Assembly (NCBI GenBank): GCA_004553405.1
Contig: SFLO01000063.1
Span: 1-6,183 of the forward strand
Direction of reading: 5' to 3'
Source of the DNA: Coriobacteriaceae bacterium
Lineage (GTDB): Bacteria; Actinomycetota; Coriobacteriia; Coriobacteriales; QAMH01
Length of the DNA stretch: 6,183 bases
The position numbers and the translations under genes were made by a program. Within the stretch, counting starts at the first letter, position 1; every line of letters starts with the position of its first letter. Below the pieces are notes generated by a model. It searched no databases and had not been told where the DNA came from. It was given only the letters and a program-made list of their open reading frames with translations. Positions 1 through 5,005 of this stretch are shown here, in pieces.

Positions 1-1
1 C

Positions 2-814
2 CCATCACCTGAGCAGCTGGCACGCTATCGGCAGCTGCTGCGTCTGCTCGAGAGCTACGGGAGTGCGGCGCTCGCGTTTTCCGGCGGGGTGGACTCTGCG
101 TTGCTGCTCTATGCCGCGCGCGAGGCACTGGCAGATCAACTCCTGGCCGTCACGGTGCGCTCACGCCTCTTCACCCAACGCGAACTCGACGAAGCCCAGG
201 CCCTTTGCCGCTCCCTCGGGGTGCGCCACCTCGTCATAGACTTCGACTGCCTTCAGCTCGAGGCCTTTTCTACCAATCCTGCCAACAGGTGCTACCTCTG
301 CAAGCTCGAGCTTTTGGGCATGGTCAAGGAGCAGGCGACGGCACAGGGAATCTCGGTGGTGATGGAGGGCTCCAACCTCGATGACCTGGCAGACTACCGC
401 CCCGGCATGCAGGCTATCAGCGAGCTCGGGATTGCCAGCCCCCTGCGAAGCGCGGGCCTCAGCAAGGCCGACATCCGGGCGCTCTCCAGGCATGTGGGCT
501 TGCCGAGCTGGAACAAGCCCTCCCTTGCCTGCCTGGCCTCGCGCATCGCCTACGGCGAGCCTATCACTGCCGCCAAGCTCGAGATGCTTGAGAAGGCAGA
601 GCAGCTGCTTGTTGAGCTGGGCTTTCGCCAGGTGCGCGTTCGCCTGCATGGCACCATGGCGCGCATCGAAGTCGAGCCCAGCGAGTTCCAGCGGCTGATA
701 GGGGAGGATGTGCGCACGCAGGTCACGGCGGCCTTCCGTTCGTACGGCTTCAGCTACGTTGCGATGGACCTTGCGGGCTACCGCAGCGGGAGCATGAACG
801 AGACCCTCGGCTGA
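2..814 (+). CDS. larE: LarE, ATP-dependent sulfur insertase for the nickel-pincer nucleotide cofactor (5' end cut by window edge)
   Basis: LarE adenylates and then thiolates the pyridinium dicarboxylate mononucleotide made by LarB, before LarC inserts nickel; the product is the NPN cofactor of lactate racemase LarA and related enzymes. It acts in the cytoplasm. The frame is open from base 2, giving 270 visible residues, close to full family length (about 270-280), so only a few N-terminal residues are missing. The GTG at 89 is not the start: it is the Val inside the PP-loop SGGVDS (visible residues 27-32), the ATP-binding motif of N-type ATP pyrophosphatases. Other family marks are RCYLCK (Cys97, Cys100), EGSNLDDLADYRPG, and KPSLACLASR with Cys177, the counterpart of the sulfur-donating Cys176 of Lactobacillus plantarum LarE. 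Three cysteines rather than one suggest the iron-sulfur type. Stop TGA at 812-814. larA, larB and larC are not in view. No gene follows for 335 bp. The assignment is firm. Confidence 0.93.
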   Translation, partial: PSPEQLARYRQLLRLLESYGSAALAFSGGVDSALLLYAAREALADQLLAVTVRSRLFTQRELDEAQALCRSLGVRHLVIDFDCLQLEAFSTNPANRCYLCKLELLGMVKEQATAQGISVVMEGSNLDDLADYRPGMQAISELGIASPLRSAGLSKADIRALSRHVGLPSWNKPSLACLASRIAYGEPITAAKLEMLEKAEQLLVELGFRQVRVRLHGTMARIEVEPSEFQRLIGEDVRTQVTAAFRSYGFSYVAMDLAGYRSGSMNETLG

Positions 815-1065
815 CGGGCTATATGACTTGAAAACTGGTTCTGCAAGCGGGAATTAAATAGAAATCGAAAATGAGTAGAAAGATTGAGCGAAAATACGTT
901 TGCCAGTTTTTTGCAGATTACCCCATAACCAGCAATCGCAGTTTCAATGACCAGCTAGCGCGGTGCCGGGGCTGCGTCACGGGTTTTCAGCAGCCGGCAT
1001 CGTGCCCCAGAGGGCGCCTGCCAATTGACATCTGCCATCAGCCCGCGGCCCCGCGACACCGCCTG

Positions 1066-1097
1066 CGCACTGGTAGAATGGCGCGATAGCCAGTGCG
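1066..1097 (+). repeat. 8-bp perfect inverted repeat spanning the candidate -10 and start site
   Basis: CGCACTGG at 1066-1073 is the exact reverse complement of CCAGTGCG at 1090-1097, with 16 bp between the arms. The space between the arms contains the candidate -10 hexamer and the predicted transcription start. It could be an operator, or an RNA stem if transcription enters from upstream. Its right arm shares bases 1093-1097 with the next hairpin, so the two structures exclude each other. Confidence 0.5.
1071..1079 (+). promoter_or_regulatory. Candidate extended -10 promoter of the aminotransferase gene
   Basis: TGGTAGAAT fits the extended -10 pattern TGnTATAAT with one mismatch in the hexamer (1074-1079). 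The -35 position with a 17-bp spacer (1051-1056) is GC-rich and does not resemble TTGACA, which extended -10 promoters can tolerate. The predicted start, A at about 1086, would give a leader of about 64 nt. This is inference from motif and position only. Confidence 0.45.
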
Positions 1098-1114
1098 AGG
1101 GGAGGCCCTCGCAC
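1093..1114 (+). promoter_or_regulatory. Strong hairpin in the leader of the aminotransferase gene
   Basis: GTGCGAGGG (1093-1101) pairs perfectly with CCCTCGCAC (1106-1114) around a 4-base loop, GAGG. No T-run follows, so this is not an ordinary intrinsic terminator. It ends 24 bases before the Shine-Dalgarno sequence and would lie about 7 nt from the predicted 5' end of the transcript. It may stabilise the mRNA or belong to a two-state leader with the upstream inverted repeat. The base pairing is seen directly; the function is not known. Confidence 0.5.
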
Positions 1115-1138
1115 GGGAACACCCCGACCACGACCAAC

Positions 1139-1145
1139 GAGGAAG
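1139..1145 (+). promoter_or_regulatory. Ribosome binding site deciding the aminotransferase start
   Basis: GAGGAAG ends four bases before the ATG at 1150, with the GAGGA core six bases away. The alternative in-frame GTG at 1093 has no comparable site and sits inside a stable stem. This supports the 390-residue product. Confidence 0.7.
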
Positions 1146-1149
1146 CAGC

Positions 1150-2322
1150 ATGCTCAACGTCAGCTTTGCAGACCGCATCGGCGAATTTGGCGAAGAGGTC
1201 TTCGCCTCTCTCAACGAGAAGCTCATCAAGCTCCAAGAGGAGGGGAGGACCATCTACAACCTGAGCATCGGCACGCCGGACTTCGTGCCTCCCCAGCACG
1301 TCAAGGACGCCCTGGCAAGCGCTTGCGCAGACCCCGCCAACTGGAAGTACAGCCTGCGCGACCTTCCGGAGCTCAAGCAGGCCGTGTGCGACTACTATGC
1401 CAGCCGCTTTGGCATCGAGGGCATCACGCCGGACATGGTGGCATCGTGCTGCGGCACCCAGGAAGGCATGGGCCACTTCGGCCTCACTCTGTGCAACCCC
1501 GGCGACATCGTCTTGCTGCCCGACCCCTGCTACCCCGTCTTCAAGGCCAGCGTGGTGATGGCCGGTGCCCAGCCCTACTACTACACCTTGAGAGCCGAGC
1601 ATGACTTTCTGCCCCATGTGGCAGACATCCCGGCAGAGGTGGCAGACAAGGCCAAGTACATCGTCGTCTCGCTGCCCGCCAACCCTGTGGGCAGCGTGGG
1701 CACGCCTGAGGTCTATCGCGAGATCATCTCCTTCGCCCAGGAGCACAACCTGCTGATCGTGCACGACAACGCCTACAGCGACATCGTCTACGACGGCCCA
1801 GCCGGCGGCAGCTTCCTGCGCTTCGAGGGAGCGCTCGAGCAGGGCGTGGAGTTCTTCAGCCTCTCGAAGTCCTTCAACGTGACCGGTGCGCGCATGGGCT
1901 TTCTAGTGGGCCGCCCAGACGTTGTAGGCGCCTTTGCCAAGCTGCGCAGCCAGATCGACTTTGGCATGTTCTATCCCATCCAGAAGGCCGCCATCGCCGC
2001 CCTCACCGGCCCGCGCGAGCAGGTCGAAGAGCAGCGCCTGCAGTACCAAGCCCGCCGCGACGCGCTCTGCGATGGTCTCGAGGCCATCGGCTGGGAGCGC
2101 CCCAACGCCCACGGCACCATGTTCGTGTGGGCCAAGATCCCCGGCGGCCGCACCAGCAGCATGGACTTTTGCGAGGAGCTCATGGAGAAGGCCGGCGTTG
2201 TGGTGACGCCCGGGGCGAGCTTTGGCCCCAGCGGAGAGGGCTATGTGCGCATGGCGCTCGTGCTTCCGCCGGAGCGCATCGCGCAAGCGGTCGCCTCCAT
2301 CCAAAAGGCTGGCATCTGCTAG
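1150..2322 (+). CDS. PLP-dependent class I/II aminotransferase, LL-diaminopimelate aminotransferase-like
   Basis: This is a fold-type I aminotransferase, which moves an amino group between an amino acid and a 2-oxo acid using pyridoxal phosphate in the cytoplasm. The ATG at 1150 gives 390 residues, a normal family length, and has a Shine-Dalgarno sequence at 1139-1145; the in-frame GTG at 1093 falls inside a hairpin and adds 19 unlikely residues. Visible motifs are NLSIGTPDF (37-45), Asn178 in ANPVG for the cofactor O3', Asp206 and Tyr209 in HDNAYSDIVYDG for the pyridine ring, Lys240 in SLSKSFN forming the Schiff base, Arg248 for the phosphate, and Arg367 in YVRMAL for the substrate carboxylate. 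The DPCYPVFKASVVMAGA and HDNAYSDI blocks resemble DapL and its relatives, but substrate cannot be read from sequence. Two oddities are NPVG for the usual NPTG, and YSLRDLPEL where many relatives have a glycine-containing segment one residue longer. It appears to be transcribed alone. Confidence 0.9.
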   Translation: MLNVSFADRIGEFGEEVFASLNEKLIKLQEEGRTIYNLSIGTPDFVPPQHVKDALASACADPANWKYSLRDLPELKQAVCDYYASRFGIEGITPDMVASCCGTQEGMGHFGLTLCNPGDIVLLPDPCYPVFKASVVMAGAQPYYYTLRAEHDFLPHVADIPAEVADKAKYIVVSLPANPVGSVGTPEVYREIISFAQEHNLLIVHDNAYSDIVYDGPAGGSFLRFEGALEQGVEFFSLSKSFNVTGARMGFLVGRPDVVGAFAKLRSQIDFGMFYPIQKAAIAALTGPREQVEEQRLQYQARRDALCDGLEAIGWERPNAHGTMFVWAKIPGGRTSSMDFCEELMEKAGVVVTPGASFGPSGEGYVRMALVLPPERIAQAVASIQKAGIC

Positions 2323-2403
2323 GTTGCGGTTGACGCCCCATGCGCGAGCACGCCTTGGTTTCCGTGCTGTAAGCTGGGGGTGCACCTGCTGTGAGCGCTC
2401 TTG

Positions 2404-2412
2404 TGCTAGATT
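2404..2412 (+). promoter_or_regulatory. Candidate extended -10 promoter of the xpaC-telA operon
   Basis: TGCTAGATT matches TGnTATAAT with four of six bases in the hexamer (2407-2412). No good -35 lies 16-18 bp upstream. The predicted start near 2419 falls inside the palindrome at 2414-2427 and leaves a leader of about 44 nt. The site is the best candidate in the 140-bp gap but rests on the motif alone. Confidence 0.35.
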
Positions 2413-2413
2413 G

Positions 2414-2427
2414 AAAACACGTGTTTT
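2414..2427. promoter_or_regulatory. Perfect 14-bp palindrome, likely operator of the xpaC-telA operon
   Basis: AAAACACGTGTTTT is fully self-complementary with no unpaired centre, so it makes a better protein-binding site than an RNA hairpin. It lies 35 bp before the xpaC start codon and just after the candidate -10, where a bound dimeric repressor would block initiation. I do not recognise the motif as that of a named regulator. Confidence 0.5.
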
Positions 2428-2451
2428 TGTTATGCCGGCATCAGCCCGGCT

Positions 2452-2457
2452 GAGGGG
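2452..2457 (+). promoter_or_regulatory. Ribosome binding site of the xpaC-family gene
   Basis: GAGGGG lies five bases before the ATG at 2463. This supports the start that keeps the conserved N-terminal segment beginning NFGEQIHDAVQDAV. Confidence 0.65.
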
Positions 2458-2462
2458 ACAAG

Positions 2463-3737
2463 ATGGCTTCACCTAAGAACTTTGGAGAGCAGATCCACGA
2501 CGCCGTGCAAGACGCCGTGGGCTCTCAGGACTTCAGCAAGCTCCAGCAGACGATCGAGCAATCCATCAACATCGCTGCTGCAAACATCGGCAGGAGCATC
2601 GCCCAGGCTCAGGAGAGCTACCGCCAGACCCAGGCAGAAGCTGCCGCAAAGGCCGCAGCCGATCAGCGCGCTCCCATCCCGCCGGATGCCGCCGTGGGCG
2701 CCAAGACGAGGGAGCGTCATCTCGACAGCCAGCGCCGTGCCCGGGAGCGCGCCGTTGAGCGCCGCCAGCGCGCGATGATCGCCCAGCAGGAAAACGCCCT
2801 CTACACGCGCACGGGCGCGCGCCTTGCCGGCAGCATCTGCATGATCGTCTTTGGAGCGCTAGGCCTGCTCGTCTTCACGCCCCTCGCGATTTCGACGCTT
2901 GTCCTTGGCATCTTCGTGAGCGCCGGCGTGCTGGGTGCGCTTGCCCTGGCGGGGCTGGTGGCCACGGTGGTCGGCATCGTGAAGACCTCCTTCCTCGGCG
3001 CCTTCTCCAAGTACCGCAAGGCCATCGGCGTATGCGACTACCGCTACATCAAAGACATCGCCGCCGTGACGGGCGACGCAGAGACCAAGGTGCTCGCGCG
3101 CCTGAAGAAGATGCTGCGCAAAGGGCTCTTCCAGCAGGCCGCGCTCGACGACGATCAGACCATGATCATCATGACATCGGCATGTTTTGAGCAGTATCGC
3201 CAGGCTCAGCAGCTCGAGCTCAAGCGCAAGCGCCAGGAGCGCATCGCAGACAGCGTGACGCAAGAACAGGAGGCCACACCCCTCAACGCCGAGCAGAAGG
3301 CCCTACTCGCGCGTGGTGAGGCCTACATCGCCAAGATCCGCCTGAGCAACGAAGCCATCCCCGGCGAAGAGATCAGCCGCAAGATCGACCAGATCGAAGA
3401 CGTGGTGCGCATCATCTTCAAGCGCGCCGCAGAGCAGCCCCAGGTGATCGCCGACCTCGGCCAGCTCATGGACTACTACCTGCCCACCACCGTCAAGCTC
3501 CTCGACGCCTACCGCGAGCTCGACGCTCAGCCCATCCAGGGCGACAACATCGTGCAGTCCAAGAGGGAGATCGAAGGTGCGCTCGACTCTCTGGCCACCG
3601 CCTTCGAGAAGCTGCTCGACTCGATCTTCCGCGACATGGCCTGGGACGTCTCGTCAGACGTCTCCGTACTTCACACCGTCTTAGCGCAGGAGGGCTTGGT
3701 CGACAGCCCCTTTGCCACTCAGGAGAAGCTCGCCTAG
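2463..3737 (+). CDS. xpaC: XpaC-family membrane protein (5-bromo-4-chloroindolyl phosphate hydrolysis protein family)
   Basis: The protein has 424 residues. Residues 1-50 form a predicted amphipathic helical region (NFGEQIHDAVQDAV). Residues 50-115 are Ala/Gln-rich, then strongly basic, and probably cytoplasmic. Two hydrophobic segments follow at about 120-142 and 144-172, forming a membrane hairpin. Residues about 184-250 look like a small winged-helix domain: a helix-turn-helix-like stretch, KKMLRKGLF, then a strand pair ending in MIIMTSACFEQY. After a charged linker comes the C-terminal XpaC region, with YLPTTVKLLDAYRELD (339-354) and an AFEKLLDSIF...DVSSDVSVL...LAQEGL block (380-412). The family name comes from a B. 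subtilis phenotype, hydrolysis of X-phosphate; no phosphatase active site is visible and the molecular role is unknown. The next gene, 43 bp downstream, encodes a TelA homologue, as in B. subtilis xpaC-yaaN, so the two probably act together at the membrane. The family call is good; the function is open. Confidence 0.82.
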   Translation: MASPKNFGEQIHDAVQDAVGSQDFSKLQQTIEQSINIAAANIGRSIAQAQESYRQTQAEAAAKAAADQRAPIPPDAAVGAKTRERHLDSQRRARERAVERRQRAMIAQQENALYTRTGARLAGSICMIVFGALGLLVFTPLAISTLVLGIFVSAGVLGALALAGLVATVVGIVKTSFLGAFSKYRKAIGVCDYRYIKDIAAVTGDAETKVLARLKKMLRKGLFQQAALDDDQTMIIMTSACFEQYRQAQQLELKRKRQERIADSVTQEQEATPLNAEQKALLARGEAYIAKIRLSNEAIPGEEISRKIDQIEDVVRIIFKRAAEQPQVIADLGQLMDYYLPTTVKLLDAYRELDAQPIQGDNIVQSKREIEGALDSLATAFEKLLDSIFRDMAWDVSSDVSVLHTVLAQEGLVDSPFATQEKLA

Positions 3738-3766
3738 GCGCCGCGCCTTTGGCCAAGCCATACACG

Positions 3767-3772
3767 AAAGGA
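3767..3772 (+). promoter_or_regulatory. Ribosome binding site deciding the telA start
   Basis: AAAGGA is eight bases from the ATG at 3781. An in-frame ATG at 3772 overlaps this site, and an upstream TTG at 3712 lies inside the preceding gene and would add a basic, non-conserved peptide. The ATG at 3781 is therefore preferred. Confidence 0.6.
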
Positions 3773-3780
3773 TGGATCCA

Positions 3781-4938
3781 ATGAGCACCACCACTCAAAG
3801 CGCAAACCCCACGCCCACCCTCACGCTCACGCCCGTCCTTGACGCGGCACCTGCAGCACCGGTCATCCAAGAGGTCGCTGCCATCACGGCCCAGTCCCCG
3901 GCTGCACTCGACGACTCCATGCTCTCCGAGGAGGAGAAGGGCATGGTCGAGGCCTTCTCGCAGCAGATCGACCTGCGCGATTCTGTCGCCGTCATGCAGT
4001 ACGGCGCCGGCGCCCAGAAGAAGATGGCCGACTTCTCCTCGAGCGCCCTTGAAAACGTACGCACCAAGGACCTGGGCGAGGTGGGCGGCCTCATCACCGA
4101 TGTGGTCACCGAGCTGCGCTCCTTCGACGCAGAGGAGGAGAAGGGTCTCTTCGGCTTCTTCAAGAAGACCGCCAACAAGATCGAGAGCCTGCGCGCCCGC
4201 TATGACAAGGCAGAGGACAACGTCAACAAGATCGTGAAGGTGCTGCAGGGCCACCAGATGACCCTCATGAAGGACGCGGCCATGCTCGACAAGATGTACG
4301 AGCTCAACCTCACGTACTTCAAGGAGCTCACGATGTACATCCTGGCGGGCAAGAAGAAGCTCGCCCACGCGCGCGAGGTCGAGCTGGCCGAGCTCATCGC
4401 CGCCGCCAAGGCCTCTGGCCGCGCAGAAGACGCCCAGGCTGCCCAGGACTTCGAGGCCATGTGCACGCGCTTTGAGAAGAAGCTCGCCGACCTCGACCTC
4501 ACCCGCACCATCGCCATGCAGACCGCCCCGCAGATCCGCTTGGTGCAAAACAACGAGGTCACCATGGTGGAGAAGATCCAGACCACCATCGTCAACACCA
4601 TCCCGCTGTGGAAGAGCCAGATGGTGCTCGCCCTGGGCATCGCCAACTCGCAGGAAGCCGTGCGCGCCCAAAACGCCGTGACCGACATGACCAACGAGCT
4701 GCTGCGCAAGAACGCTGAGATGCTGCACAGCTCCACAGTCGAGGTCGCCCGAGAGTCCGAGCGCGGCATCGTCGACATCGAGACCCTCAAAAACACCAAC
4801 GACCTGCTCATCAAGACCTTCGACGAGGTCATGCAGATCCAGGAGGAGGGCCGCCAGAAGCGCGCCGAGGCCGAAGTCGAGATGCGCCGCATGGAGGCAG
4901 AGCTCAAGCAGAAGATGCTCGAGATCCCTCGCATCTAA
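3781..4938 (+). CDS. telA: TelA/YaaN-family protein (toxic anion resistance family)
   Basis: The predicted product is 385 residues. Residues 1-45 are a Pro/Thr/Ala-rich, poorly conserved tail. The rest is predicted to be almost wholly alpha-helical and rich in Glu and Lys, with long coiled-coil stretches and no membrane segment or signal peptide. Family blocks are EKGLFGFFKKTANKIESL (120-137), YDKAEDNVNKIVKVLQGHQ (141-159), LDKMYELNLTYFKELTMYI (169-187), the central LTRTIAMQTAPQIRLVQNN (240-258), a stretch around IPLWKSQMVLALG (274-286), and the C-terminal ETLKNTNDLLIKTFDEV...IQEEGRQKRAEAE helix (334-365). TelA was named for tellurite resistance on an IncHI-type plasmid; chromosomal homologues such as B. 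subtilis YaaN and listerial TelA are linked to tolerance of antimicrobials and envelope stress, with the mechanism unresolved. It follows xpaC by 43 bp with no terminator between and is the last gene of that operon. The stop is TAA at 4936-4938. The family assignment is firm; a tellurite role is not implied. Confidence 0.92.
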   Translation: MSTTTQSANPTPTLTLTPVLDAAPAAPVIQEVAAITAQSPAALDDSMLSEEEKGMVEAFSQQIDLRDSVAVMQYGAGAQKKMADFSSSALENVRTKDLGEVGGLITDVVTELRSFDAEEEKGLFGFFKKTANKIESLRARYDKAEDNVNKIVKVLQGHQMTLMKDAAMLDKMYELNLTYFKELTMYILAGKKKLAHAREVELAELIAAAKASGRAEDAQAAQDFEAMCTRFEKKLADLDLTRTIAMQTAPQIRLVQNNEVTMVEKIQTTIVNTIPLWKSQMVLALGIANSQEAVRAQNAVTDMTNELLRKNAEMLHSSTVEVARESERGIVDIETLKNTNDLLIKTFDEVMQIQEEGRQKRAEAEVEMRRMEAELKQKMLEIPRI

Positions 4939-4962
4939 AACCTCCAGCTTGCAACAACAAAT

Positions 4963-4992
4963 AGAAGGGCGAGGCCGCTGCCTCGCCCTTCT
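4963..4992. terminator. Perfect stem-loop between convergent telA and PFOR genes, likely bidirectional terminator
   Basis: Bases 4963-4975 pair with 4980-4992 as a 13-bp perfect, GC-rich stem with a CGCT loop. Read on the minus strand, the stem is followed by ATTTGTTGTTG, a moderately U-rich tail that suits the PFOR gene. Read on the plus strand the tail is only CGCTTTGC, so termination of telA may be weaker. It sits 24 bp after the telA stop and 13 bp after the PFOR stop on the other strand. Confidence 0.75.
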
Positions 4993-5005
4993 CGCTTTGC
5001 GGTGT

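Larger units (their letters stand above)
815..1149. other. Intergenic region between larE and the aminotransferase gene, AT-rich in its left half
   Basis: No convincing gene lies in these 335 bases. Bases 821-950 are only about 37% G+C by my count, against well over 60% in the flanking genes. This part holds an 8-bp inverted repeat (AAAACTGG at 831-838, CCAGTTTT at 903-910) and the heptamer CGAAAAT twice, 23 bp apart (866-872, 889-895). A weak promoter candidate is TTGCCA (900-905) with CATAAC (925-930), but its 19-bp spacer is long. An imperfect stem, GCCGGGGCTGC (965-975) with GCAGCCGGC (990-998), has no T-run after it. The right end carries the better promoter and hairpins listed separately. 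Confidence 0.6.

Noticed and set aside
831..910. Inverted repeat AAAACTGG/CCAGTTTT as the larE terminator
   Set aside because: The 64-nt loop has no inner stem, the arms are AT-rich, and the T-run is part of the stem rather than after it.
1025..1030. Consensus TTGACA as a -35 box
   Set aside because: No -10 candidate lies 15-19 bp downstream, where the sequence is GC-rich (GCCCGCGGCCCC).
871..1089. Possible 72-residue gene in the larE-aminotransferase gap
   Set aside because: No Shine-Dalgarno sequence precedes the ATG, the composition changes abruptly along it from AT-rich to GC-rich, it covers the hairpin and promoter region, and the product resembles nothing I know.
1093..1149. Aminotransferase start at GTG 1093
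   Set aside because: The codon is buried in a 9-bp perfect stem without a ribosome binding site, and the 19 added residues are not family-like.
955..1764. Open frame of 269 codons on the minus strand opposite the aminotransferase
   Set aside because: It overlaps conserved aminotransferase coding sequence and the intergenic hairpins, and its composition is typical of an antisense shadow.
3712..3780. Longer telA from TTG at 3712 overlapping the end of xpaC
   Set aside because: The added residues are basic and unlike the TelA family, TTG is a weak start, and a proper ribosome binding site precedes ATG 3781.
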